Part shown: one piece after another, positions 55,123 to 64,000 of the stretch | How positions within the stretch are numbered: the stretch's first letter is position 1 | Layout of the letters: every line of letters starts with the position of its first letter | Origin: Yponomeuta sedellus | Taxonomy: Eukaryota; Arthropoda; Insecta; Lepidoptera; Yponomeutidae | DNA length: 64,000 nucleotides | Assembly (NCBI GenBank): GCA_934045075.1 | Contig: OW203726.1 | Location: 2,090,035 to 2,154,034 of the forward strand | Reading direction: 5' to 3' | Translations under genes and position numbers: made by a program | Notes under the pieces: model-generated | Seen by the model: only the letters and a program-made list of their open reading frames with translations | Databases searched by the model: none | Told to the model about the DNA's origin: nothing

Positions 55123-55596
55123 TCACCTCCGTTTCGAGCATTCCGGGCAGAACCAAGTACCTGGAGGGGCCACCTTGATGCCTACGCAATGAAAGTGGTA
55201 CCACTGGAAGGTACAACTTTCATTGTCACAGGCAATCATCTGTGACCCCTCTATATGAATACCGCAATAGCAGTACTTGGTCTCCCTTAAATTCGCGGAT
55301 GTCCTTTCGTTGGAGTCTCCATTCGGCACCGAGTAGCCCTTTTTGACGCCGTCCACTACGTCTCCACTGCCTACATTAGCACTATGTGCCGTGTATGGCA
55401 GCCGATGACAAATGTGGACGGCGAACGACCACTTCTTCAGTCTGCACGTTGAGCAGTCAGCACTCTCGGTGCCATGCCTCCAAAAGAGGTGCTCCAGCAG
55501 CGTCTCGTGTTCGTGGTAGAACAGGGCGCATCTTCCACAAGTGTAGACGATGGGCTTGTTCGTGTCGGGAACAAATTCGGAGCACCTCATTTTGCT
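55123..55596 (-). CDS. C2H2 and ING-like PHD finger protein (single visible exon)
   Basis: The exon follows a strong acceptor (CTCTTTTGTTTCAG, AG at 55598-55597). An ATG at 55590-55588 opens the frame: MRCSEFVPDTNKP, then a C2H2-like finger (CGRC, HEHETLLEHLFWRH), a second Cys/His pair (CSTC...HICH), an S/D/G linker, and a complete PHD finger of the ING type (CYC, ACDNESC, WYHFHC, FCPEC), ending SKRR and TGA at 55125-55123. ING-type PHD fingers bind methylated histone H3 tails; that role is inferred from the family only. The sequence CGGAG|GTGACA could also be a donor, replacing the stop by splicing to the cassettes at 54880-53794. It is the intact relative of the array at 50487-52739. Confidence 0.65.
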   Translation of the reverse strand, partial: SKMRCSEFVPDTNKPIVYTCGRCALFYHEHETLLEHLFWRHGTESADCSTCRLKKWSFAVHICHRLPYTAHSANVGSGDVVDGVKKGYSVPNGDSNERTSANLRETKYCYCGIHIEGSQMIACDNESCTFQWYHFHCVGIKVAPPGTWFCPECSKRR

Positions 55597-55968
55597 CTGA
55601 AACAAAAGAGGAGATTGTTTCAGCGTGTTTGTGAGTAAATCAAGGTTTATGGTCGAAAAGAAGTGAAAGCAGGAAGGATCTTAAACTACAAATCGAAAGA
55701 ATACAATTTGTTTTTAGGGTTCGAGAGCAATAAAAGTATCTTTGAGCAAAGTAAGTAATAACTTAAATTTTCCAGATAAATTATAGTTGACACGTTCCCT
55801 ATGAGTGCTATTTATTATCTAGTGACCTACCTACCATTGAAATATATGCGGCAACCGAATCACGGCAATCCTCAGTGTTAGTTATATCATGTTTTAAGTT
55901 TGTACAGACGACGGGATTGCATATTATATTATCATACATTCTACATTTGACAAAAACTTAATCTGCAG

Positions 55969-56134
55969 GTTTGCTAAAGGTCATTTGGATGGTGGCCGGG
56001 TCATCCATCTCCCTCCAGAATGGTTGAGACTGATGATGGCTGACCTCTGCGTTATGCTCGTGAACGAGTGCTGTTCGTGTGTCTGCCCGCAGCACATGTT
56101 ACGTTTCCTCGGCCTATGTAAAATAATTAAATAA
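55969..56134 (+). other. candidate exon of unknown gene
   Basis: Starts after ATCTGCAG (AG at 55967-55968). The frame reads FAKGHLDGGRVIHLPPEWLR, then MMADLCVMLVNECCSCVCPQ and HMLRFLGLC, with mixed polar and hydrophobic residues and GC-rich third positions in a local island. A donor-like CTAT|GTAAAA lies at 56118. If it is not spliced, the frame stops at 56132. No family recognised. Confidence 0.35.
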
Positions 56135-56659
56135 TGATATGGCATATAAAGATATCAATGGCAATCATGATATCTTCTACTTATATCCTCCTAAGCCCTG
56201 GCGTCCTAGAAATAGGACATCACGAATAACTTTTTTAATTCTCACCCAATAATTTAGTAGAAGTCCGGAAAACTTACTGTTCAAGGTCCAATATTTTCCC
56301 CATTATTTTTTTGGACTACAACAAGAAAAAGTTTTTCAAAATCTACATAGTATTAGAAGACTTGAAGTAACTGTTTTCTCCATGGCTTAGGAGAATAGGT
56401 ATAATCTAATGTATTTGTTTTAAGAGGATTTGAGAACAGATGGTCAGAGTAGAGTTTATTTCTCAGCTGCCTTTTTCTTTCACTTTCATGTAACGTTGTA
56501 CTTTGACATTTAGCAAAGAGAATGTAAATTCCTTACGTTGAAATAAATTAAATTGAATTGAAGTGACCCACATGTGGGGCATTTCAAGGCTTACGTGAGG
56601 CGCGAGTTGACCACATGTGGATCACACCTCGAAATGAAGTATTAGGCTTGTCAAATATA

Positions 56660-56770
56660 GCCCTTTTTTGCATCTACTTAATGAGATAATTTATACAGCG
56701 TCCAGTGGTATCTTCACTCACACTAGATGGGTGAAGGGACCACTCCGACGCTGTAGTGCCTGGGACATGG
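56660..56770 (-). repeat. repeat family N (minus)
   Basis: GCATCTACTTAATGAGATAA to CTGTAGTGCCTGGGACATGG. Confidence 0.7.
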
Positions 56771-56937
56771 GACAAATATAGCACGTCTGAGATAAAGCTT
56801 TACATTACCCTTATACGTGTGCACAATAATATTGAATAAAAACATGTCGGACATTTTGGATAATGTTGCCTTATATTATTATGCAATCGGAACACATAGT
56901 CAAAACCTATAGAGTACACCTGTAGACCTATACCTAA

Positions 56938-57353
56938 GGGTGATATTACACTTATCAAATATCTTTGTCCAATTTTGCTGTCAAATATTTTATAAAATTT
57001 CTTTGAGGTAAGCCCATTACACTTGTCCAATAACTTTGTCCAATATTTTTTGCATAGTCTTAAGAAAATGAAAGAACGTGGAGCGTCTTCATGTGCTGCT
57101 TTTGCGTCTTTAAGTGGTGCTATTATTATCGTTATGTTATTAATGAAAAACCAAAATTCAAAACAAAAAAAAGTATTTATTAAAAATTTTGTCATTGGAA
57201 TCGTCCACGATATCTTGTTTGCAGCCATTTTGATTTAAGTGTCATTAATATTTGATCAAATATTGGTGTTTCCAAGACATTTGATAAAGTCGTCCAATTT
57301 CTTTGATCAAATCGTACATTGGACAAAGATATTTGATAAGTGTAATACCACCC
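56938..57353 (+). mobile_element. PIF/Harbinger-type MITE
   Basis: 416 bp. The ends GGGTGATATTACACTTATCA... and its inverse are about 40 bp long. TAA at 56935-56937 and 57354-57356 is the 3-bp TWA target duplication of this superfamily. A short plus-strand frame (KERGASSCAAFASLSGAIII) begins at 57068 and ends near the right side; it resembles an N-terminal part rather than a whole transposase. Longer frames on the minus strand run out of the element. Confidence 0.82.
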
Positions 57354-57604
57354 TAACATAAAATTTAGGAAGAAAAAAAAAGGATATTTAAGTCCCCCAT
57401 ATTGTAAATTTATTAAAGTGCAATAAAAGTATTAATATATTTTTTTATTTATTTAATCATTTTACGTATATTACAATGTTAATTTTCTAGTTACATTCAT
57501 ATTTTATTGACAGTTTAAATTCATTGGAACACATACTAAAATCATGAAGATTGCCTGGGAGTCATCATAAAGTTGAGGAGAGCTTTTTAAATTTAAAAAA
57601 AGCT

Positions 57605-57912
57605 ATTTGTGTTATGTAGCCTTCAAATGTCCCACTGCAGAGCACAGGCTTTCTCTTACAGAGAGAGAATGGGCTTAGTTACGTGGTTTGAGAATTTTCC
57701 AACGTTTTCCTTCAATTATACATAAAAAACAAAGAACTTCAATAAAACGCAATCATTTATCCTGGTTCAAAACTAGGATTTCCACGGCAATGAAAAGCAG
57801 ATCAACACCCAAACAGTGGCCATTGGTACAAAACAAGTACGGCCGCCTCCAGTGGGGATCGAACCCACGACCTATGTAGTCAAGCGTTTTAACTACTAGA
57901 CCAACAAGACAT
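57605..57912 (-). repeat. tRNA-like SINE
   Basis: 57846-57910 is a reverse tRNA-like head: GTTGGTCTAGTAGTTAAAAC and GGTTCGATCCCC on the minus strand. CACTGCAGAGCACAGGC and CTTACAGAGAGAGAATGGGC (57640-57680) is a body piece also seen at 39930 and 41975. Confidence 0.65.
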
Positions 57913-57914
57913 TG

Positions 57915-58710
57915 TTTAAGCCGGAAGTAAATAGTAGTAACAAGTAGCTAAAAATTTACATTGACAAAAACCAAAAAATACAGGAAAACGGTTCTATTTC
58001 TTAATTGAAATTTTCTACTAACTAAATACGTTAGTAACGTTCTGTCACGCTCTTTTCTGGGAAATTCAAAGAGACAGCACTACAGTTAACTATTTTCGTA
58101 GTGAAATTTTCAGTTCAGAAACTGGCCTAGTTTTAAAAAAACACGAATCTTCAAAACGCCGATTGAAATAGACTGCGATGGAGATTTCACAAGGAAAAGA
58201 CGTAAGTAAATAAACGTTCTGTGACGCTCTTTGGTGAGAAATTTAAAGACACGGAAATTTAAAGGATAAATTTTCAATTAAAAAATGGCCCCTAGTTGTG
58301 GTATTTAAGAATAGGGTAGTTACTAAACTAATGACGTCAGTCAGTCGGTTATCGAATAAAGAGCTATGAAGAGCACCCTCCTGGTTGTATTAAGATATCA
58401 ACCCTTAAACGTATTACTAGTATAAGCTGGAAGTAAAAATAGTAGTAGATCTAAGTATCTAAATTCAAAAATTTACAAAAACCAAATAAAAAATCACATA
58501 CAGGAAAACAGTTCGATTTATGAATTGAGAATTTCACCAAGTAAATATTATAGAAACGTTCTGTCACGAACTTTTTTGAGAAATACGAAGTCAACTCTAT
58601 TTACTTGGTATAATTCTCAATTCAGAAACTGGCCCAGTCTTAGAAAAACACGAACGCTTAGAACGCCGCATGAAATAGTCTGCGATGGTGATTTTAGAAG
58701 GAAAAAGTAG
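57915..58710. repeat. direct repeat of ~280 bp (two diverged copies)
   Basis: 57915-58200 and 58428-58705 share AGGAAAACnGTTC, AACGTTCTGTCACG, TTCAGAAACTGGCC and AATAGnCTGCGATGGnGATTT. A third fragment is at 62690-62790. No coding frame. Confidence 0.6.
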
Positions 58711-59297
58711 CCTGAAAACTCCTCTAGGAGCGTTTTAGTGGAATCGTGTTTTTCCAAACAAGGCCGCAAGTCTGCGTAGACACATACCTTGCACGAAGTA
58801 TGGCTGGTACGACAAAGTTCAAACAAATCACGCACAGTTGCGAACACCGAAACAAGCTAGACCGAACTAGATAATCTCAGTAGAACTCCCGAAATCGGAA
58901 TGAAGAAAAATCCCGAGTACCCGGTTTTATATTTTGCAGTCATTAGGAAGGCAACCGTTACTACACAGCGCTAAAAAAATTAGTTAACTACCCTACCGCC
59001 ACATAGTTAATGTTATCAGCTAATACCCTAATGATGAGTTTACAATCCATTCAAGTGCAATCTCTTTGAATTTTGTTTAAGGAAAGGTTTTATGAACGTC
59101 GTAGATTTGGGATGAATACAAAAGCCTTTTGTTCTACATGTAGAACCCTATTGTTGGTTGCTGGAATCTCGGTAGATACTGTTTTTACCTGAAAAGCTTC
59201 TTGACCTTGGCAGACTTGTGTGAACGTCAGTAGTTCAGGGTGCTAACTCACGCCACCAATGGAAAAATAAATCATGACTTGTGACTACCTATTCATA

Positions 59298-59722
59298 ATG
59301 GTGTGTTGGTCCCAACACTTATGTATGGTAGCGAGACTTGGCAAAAGATGCAAGAAAGTAGAATTAATGCAGTAGAAATGAGGTCCTTGAGAAGTATGTG
59401 TGGTGTTACTTTGAATGACAGGATGTAGTAACTAGAATTGAGACAGGAATGTTGCGTTTGTTTGGACATGTGGACAGGATGAAGGAAGAAACATTGAAAA
59501 TATATTGCGAATGTGACTGGAAGGGCTGGTAAGGGACGTCCTAGGCGGACATACATCGACCAAATAGGAGACGTAATAGGAAAGGGGAAGATATATAACA
59601 CCCGGAACCGGCGTGCGTACATGCAACTACTTATGAACGTTGATGAAGCGAAGGTGATGTGTCAGGATCCTGACAAGTGGCAGTCCCTGGTCTCTGCCTA
59701 CCCCTCTGGGATAAAGGCTTGA
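59298..59722 (+). pseudogene. RTE-like LINE ORF2 C-terminus
   Basis: GVLVPTLMYGSETWQKMQES and AVEMRSLRSMCGVTLNDRM, then after frame breaks GRPRRTYIDQIGD, NRRAYMQ and DPDKWQSLVSAYPSG before a stop. These are the ordered motifs of the RTE ORF2 C-terminus. At least one stop and one frameshift lie near 59428-59510. Confidence 0.82.
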
Positions 59723-59724
59723 GG

Positions 59725-60345
59725 GTTTGTATGTACGTATGTTGTCATTCTGAGTTCTGGGTGGGAGAGAAACGACAACAACGGAAATTGTACAAGTACT
59801 TCATCCGATGCACTTTCTTAATTTAATTTATTATTCGGCCTCGCGGCGTACAGTAGCTACTCAGCTGCAATTTGATGAAATGAGCACCCTACCTTGACTG
59901 ACACACCACGACCAATCAGGTAACTAACCAGCAGGCGATCAAGGGGCAACGTAGAAAAGATACAAGTATATACCTGAATGCGCTTCCCAATTATAAGGAG
60001 CGTTTCCAAAGGCTGTAACAACAGAGGAACCCTGTACTTAATCGGGTGGGAATTTTGATGACGCACAAGAATTAGCATTCATTGAGCAGCGCACCCAATC
60101 TTAATTATATGTAAGGACTTACCCCGTGACCCGTAGCTAGGTATACCGACACTAATATACACATCTCACACTTAAAACTGTAAATTACCATTATTATGTC
60201 TTTCGAACATTCTGCACGTTCAACTAGCGTTTCAAATCATCTAACTGACTTCGTCTTTTTTTCCCGCTACCCCCAACTTGAGAAGTTCGATTTGGAGCAA
60301 TTTCGAAATGCCTAGCGCTGCGCCATCTATTAAGTTTGACTGAAG
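59725..60345. other. no gene seen
   Basis: Unassigned sequence; no repeat or coding frame recognised. Confidence 0.35.
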
Positions 60346-60349
60346 CGCG

Positions 60350-60640
60350 GTTCAAAAAATGTGTAAATTACACTTTGTGCCAAAAGAGCTACTATAATAT
60401 TAACAATTATTTAGATGACATTGATTTCTGGAATCAACAAAGCATGTAAAATGCATCACTGTAAACTACGTTATTTAAGGAATTTGAAACGACTAAGTTT
60501 GTCCATTTTTTCTCCAAAATTATCTAGATTTTTTAATGAACAACGCGTACTTTTTATCTTCTACATACTTGGAATATTTTCGGGGCTTAATCGCGTAGTA
60601 ATTTACTGCTATTTTACCTCGACGTTTTTATCTTCTCTTT
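60350..60640 (+). repeat. LINE 3' end
   Basis: ACTTTGTGCCAAAAGAGCTA, then ATTATTTAGATGACATTGAT, the ORF2 end of the 25855 family, and a second tail type (CGGGGCTTAATCGCGTAGTA) shared with the insert at 33466. Confidence 0.7.
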
Positions 60641-60829
60641 GCTAATACATACCCAAAGTATGTCCACCTAGGACGTCCTTTACAGGCCCTTCTACTCACT
60701 TTTAAAACTTACAGTAAATCAATTTCGTGCCAGAATCTTCTATTTCTATTCTTTCTACCTGCAAAGCTTCTTGACCTTGGTAAACTAGGCAAAAGGTTAT
60801 AAGACTTATAAATGAATTTCGTGCCAGAA

Positions 60830-60905
60830 TCCTACTAATATTATAAAAGCGAAAGTTTGTAAGTATGGATGTTTGTCACCCTTTCACGTAAAACCTACCG
60901 AATTG
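60830..60905 (+). mobile_element. Helitron 5' end fragment
   Basis: TCCTACTAATATTATAAAAG then CGAAAGTTTG, the typical lepidopteran Helitron 5' end from family knowledge. It runs into an R-family fragment. Confidence 0.65.
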
Positions 60906-60914
60906 TGTGAATTC

Positions 60915-61075
60915 GCAGGAACGTTAGGCCATACTCCACCACCGGGTTGGTGGAGGATTCTAAGACAGTGGCGAGCCTTACTGTCAGAAGTTATCAAGCC
61001 GCCCATAAGGCCTCTGACATGGCTTAACGACTGCCATTACATGTCAGCCGGCACCAACGGCTTAACGAGTCTAAT
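60915..61075 (-). repeat. R-family retroposon fragment (minus)
   Basis: AACGTTAGGCCATACTCCAC to AGCCGGCACCAACGGCTTAA, with an internal deletion. Confidence 0.7.
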
Positions 61076-61104
61076 CGAGAATATTCATTAGGTAAGACGT
61101 AATT

Positions 61105-61330
61105 AGATAGATAGAATATTCTTTATTGCATGTACACCAGGGTTTACGTAATTACCTTATTTCCCGACGTTTCGACACCGTTACAATTGCCGTGGTGATG
61201 GGTAGCCTAAAAATCGAGATTAGATTAGTTTAATATAATAATAACTATGTGTGAGTATTGCGAATCATTCATAAATACTATACCCCGGTTTCTCAAACGC
61301 AAGCAATCTGTGAATCTATTGATTTATTTA
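61105..61330 (-). repeat. repeat family P (minus)
   Basis: GATAGATAGAATATTCTTTA to CTCAAACGCAAGCAATCTGT, reverse of 31850-32088. Confidence 0.7.
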
Positions 61331-61331
61331 T

Positions 61332-61379
61332 TTAAGGCGTATCAACAGGTAACAGTTGTTACCTGTTGATACGCCTTAA
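61332..61379. repeat. 48-bp palindrome
   Basis: Arms TTAAGGCGTATCAACAGG(TAACA) of 23 bp are perfect around a GT centre. It joins family P to the LINE 3' region. Confidence 0.9.
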
Positions 61380-61419
61380 CAGTATTATAACATCCGTAAC
61401 TAACATACAAACATAACAT

Positions 61420-61862
61420 ACAAAAAATATGTTAAATGCGCTTTATGCCAAAAGAGCTGCATTTATAGGATTATTTAGATGACAACGATGTCTGGAATTA
61501 AAGCCAGTCATTGTACTGGGTTCATATCGTACATGAGTTCTATGTTTTATAATAATATTACTGACAGTGAGGCCCGGCCACTGTCTCACAATCCTCCACC
61601 AACCCGGACTTGGCCCCCGTGGTGGAGTATGGCCTAACCTTCCTGCGATGCAGGAAGAGACCCGTGCCCCAGGAGTGGGGACATATAAGGGTTGATAACG
61701 AAACTCGGTTAATTAAGGACTTGGAAAAGAGTTTAGGAGTGTTTTGTCCATTTTTTCTCCAAAATGATGTAGATTTTGAAATGGACACCTAGTTTGAATT
61801 GTAACGTTCATTAAGCCGCAGTTTCTGCGCTACTTTGAATAAAGCTTTTCATTTCATTTCAT
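61420..61862 (+). repeat. LINE 3' region interrupted by an R-family fragment
   Basis: TATGCCAAAAGAGCTGCATT to a TTTCATTTCATTTCAT tail. 61557-61702 is a forward R 3' fragment (CAATCCTCCACCAACCCGGA, ending GTTGATAAC), clearly nested because both LINE halves continue the family order. Confidence 0.78.
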
Positions 61863-61959
61863 ATTACACACTTGGCGGAGGTACCTACGTACTCGTATAC
61901 TCGTACACGTACATTTGTACGTAGTATAGATACGAGTACCATTTTAAAAAAAAAACTTA

Positions 61960-62125
61960 TTTAGAGGCTAAAAATTCCACCCATGCCGGGATTCAAACCC
62001 ACGACCTCTGGCTATCCGTGCCATAGGTCACGGGTTCAAATCCCGGCATGGGTGGAATATTTAGCATCTAATTTTTTTTTTAACGGTCATTAGTACAGGT
62101 TAGTGCATTAAAAAAATATATAACT
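61960..62125. repeat. S1 inverted dimer
   Basis: Reverse arm TTAGAGGCTAAAAATTCCAC and forward arm GTGGAATATTTAGCATCTAA around a short remnant of the tRNA-like core (CTGGCTATCCGTGCCAT). The forward side continues to GGTTAGTGCATTAAAA. Confidence 0.82.
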
Positions 62126-62144
62126 TGGAAAAAATTTACTCGTA

Positions 62145-62290
62145 CAGATATTCGAACCCGCGACCTCCCGAATGAGAGGCTGCCTCTGCTACCACTGCTC
62201 AACCAACGATACGCTCGACTAATGATATGAACCCTTTGTGTGTCCTCACTGCTGGATCACTTGTCTCTTCCTGCATCGCACCGATGCATT
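62145..62290 (-). repeat. tRNA-like fragment and R-family 3' end
   Basis: ATATTCGAACCCGCGACCTC with TTGAGCAGTGGTAGCAGAGG (minus) is a tRNA-like head, and GATATGAACCCTTTGTGTGT is an R 3' end. Reverse of 30780-30955. Confidence 0.6.
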
Positions 62291-62294
62291 GTTT

Positions 62295-62880
62295 TTTTTT
62301 TGTGGCAAATACAGCTACATCAAACACACACGAGCGTTTAACGGCTTTGGTGAATGAAACCAATGCAATGCGTTCTACGTGTTTTAGTCCGTTTATTTTG
62401 TTACTGCTTCGATCAAACTTTATGGTTTTGTGAAAACTATTGTCCTAAAATTTTTCTCGTTTAACCCTAATCTTAACCTAAATCTTAATCGTAATTAGTT
62501 GAACTTAACAGGCATTATGATAAAAATAGCGGTTTATTAACTTAATTACAACTCTTTGTTCTTGACTCGATTTAAGGTACAAATTGCTGAATTATGCTAC
62601 ATTTCATTTTAAATATTGTTATGGTAGTAAATCAACTCTTAGGAGATCAGTTTTGGTAATAAGGCCGCTATCGGCACTGTTCGAGCCGGTTTCTGAATTG
62701 AGAAATCTTTTCTGAGAAATTCCCTCTTTTCTGAGAAATTTGAAGAGACAGCATTACAGTTAATTATTTATATAGCGAAATTTCCATTCAGAAACTTGCT
62801 CATAGGTTAAAAAATACCTGTGTAATTTCCTTTTTATTTAATTTTTATTTCGAATAACCAGTGATAATGATAATACATGA
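62295..62880. other. no gene seen
   Basis: AT-rich sequence with an old fragment of the 57915 repeat at 62690-62790. Nothing else recognised. Confidence 0.4.
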
Positions 62881-62884
62881 AAGT

Positions 62885-63095
62885 GTTTTGTATCTATCTA
62901 GAGGGGTTAGTTATAAAATCACGGATGTCTTTAAATCCTGACAGAGCACCTTCGCTTCGTTTTCGTTGCATGCACGCACGCCGGTTCCGGGTACTTTTAT
63001 TCTTCCCCTTTGCTAATACATCCCCCATTTGGTCGATGTATGGTCCGTCTGGGACGTCCCTTACCAGCCCTTCAGACTCAAATACAGAAGTCATA
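62885..63095 (-). pseudogene. RTE LINE ORF2 end (minus)
   Basis: GLVRDVPDGPYIDQMGDVLA and TRNRRACMQRKRSEGALSGF match the motif order at 59530-59720, without the KWQSL end. Confidence 0.7.
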
Positions 63096-63245
63096 ATTTC
63101 AATTCCTACTGGGGTCGCCGTACGTTTGTAGGTACAAGTAGCCTCAATCTGGGTGTATTTTCATATTTGTGGCGTCCTTGCCTGGTTACCATAGCTCAGG
63201 GTATCCTAGTTTGTGACAAGGTCAAGTGATTGTGTTGTGCAGATC
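63096..63245 (+). repeat. SINE family S4 (plus)
   Basis: TTTCAATTCCTACTGGGGTC, AGCCTCAATCTGGGTGTATT and GGTTACCATAGCTCAGGGTA. Reverse of 23195-23400. Confidence 0.68.
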
Positions 63246-63258
63246 TTATTATTATTGT

Positions 63259-63297
63259 CGGCCTCGGTGGCGCAGTGGTTTAGCACGCTGATTGTAA
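63259..63297 (+). repeat. SINE family S2 head
   Basis: TCGGCCTCGGTGGCGCAGTG, then GTTTAGCACGCTGATTG. Cut by the LINE tail that follows. Confidence 0.7.
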
Positions 63298-64000
63298 AAT
63301 GGAAATGAAATGAAATGAAATGAAATGAAATGAAACTTTATTGTTTGAATCTGGGTTAACAGTAGCAGTTACAGGTGCTTTATACAAATAAGTACATGTC
63401 CAAATTCTTCCTTTTCAGGAGTAAACACATTTTCTTACAAATAATGCTATAATAAGTTTTAATATTTACATTTAAAATCTAAGTGCCTATATTATTTACA
63501 TATATGCTTACAATTGCTAACCTAAATCTTAAATTCTAAATATTCTTTTATTGAGTAAAACCCTCGGGACAGTAGGTAATCTTTTGTGAGCCTCTTGAAT
63601 GTAATTATTTCTTCGACTTTATATTTATCTGGTAGTTTATTAAATATATCAATACACATTATAAAACAGTTTTTTGTTGTGAGCGTTAATTTTATAGGTG
63701 GTCTATGCAATTTATGTTGATATTGAGTGCGAATGGCTCGTTTGCAGACATTTTGCTTATTTTCGAATAAATACATATATTTTTTTACAAATGTGCAAAC
63801 TTCTAGTATATACAAACATGGTAATGGAAGTATTTCATTTTCTTTAAAATACGGGCGACATGAGTCTGTTTGGCGCAGACCAAATAATGCCCGAATACAG
63901 CGTTTTTGCACCTTAAATGCCCTGTCCACATCGGAGGAGTTGCCCCATAGTACGATCCCATAGCGCAAGATCGAATCTATATAACCATTATATGCCTCTT
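63298..64000 (-). pseudogene. LINE with reverse-transcriptase C-terminus, cut by window edge
   Basis: The minus strand is open from the right edge to a stop at 63522: YIDSILRYGIVLWGNSSDVD, QKRCIRALFGLRQTDSCRPY, KLPDKYKVEEI, FKRLTKDYLLSRGFYS. These are the ordered C-terminal motifs of jockey/CR1-like ORF2. A 3' region of about 190 bp and a (TTTCA)n tail (63302-63335) follow. The visible frame has no break, so this could be a young copy. The catalytic part lies outside the window. Confidence 0.82.

Noticed and set aside
56800..57228. 142-residue minus-strand frame over the Harbinger MITE
   Set aside because: It starts within the MITE and runs out into flanking DNA, so it cannot be an element gene and shows no motif.

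Overview
The window looks like intergenic, very repeat-rich DNA from an insect, most likely a moth or butterfly. That view rests on AT-rich sequence, many tRNA-derived short retroposons, non-autonomous Helitrons ending in CTAG inserted between A and T, 5'-truncated LINEs with short tandem tails, TA-flanked MITEs and a Ty3/gypsy element with an env gene. No bacterial operon, rRNA, convincing functional tRNA gene or CRISPR array is visible. Family identities come from motifs and recalled family knowledge; no database search was possible.

Layout. 509-9441 (minus strand) is a nearly complete env-bearing LTR retrotransposon of errantivirus type. It has two 209-bp LTRs that match by eye, a tRNA-Leu-like primer site, gag, a -1 frameshift signal of sequence TTTAAAC, pol, and an env frame without an ATG. 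A 5'-truncated LINE sits inside the integrase region, so pol is broken. The element itself lies in the (GAAC)n tail of an older LINE (9501-10565). 11044-12360 holds a strongly coding-like acidic exon and degenerate copies of it. 13440-17260 is a seven-copy tandem array of a unit of about 550 bp, each copy being a splice acceptor followed by a terminal-exon-like frame.

17300-44450 is a mosaic of MITEs (three TA-flanked families), Helitrons, LINE 3' ends, several SINE families and one palindrome-rich minisatellite. A tRNA-like repeat (called S1 here) recurs about a dozen times and often forms head-to-head inverted dimers, one with perfect 78-bp arms. 44458-47026 is a DNA transposon with related terminal inverted repeats, inserted in an S1 copy. 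It carries an intact two-exon gene for a 398-residue SWIM zinc-finger protein that resembles a transposase lacking its DDE core.

50487-52739 is a tandem array of about ten degenerate ING-like PHD-finger exons with alternating 197/201-bp units. Its likely relative is a C2H2-PHD exon at 55123-55596 (minus), followed by at least five homologous 68-71-nt cassettes, each bounded by splice-site consensus. 56938-57353 is a PIF/Harbinger-type MITE with TAA target duplications. The last 6 kb holds RTE-like and other LINE 3' ends, ending in a LINE reverse-transcriptase C-terminus that runs off the right edge.

Apart from the retroelement proteins, the best candidates for expressed genes are the SWIM protein gene and the C2H2-PHD gene. 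Everything else is mobile DNA, tandem repeats, or unassigned AT-rich sequence.
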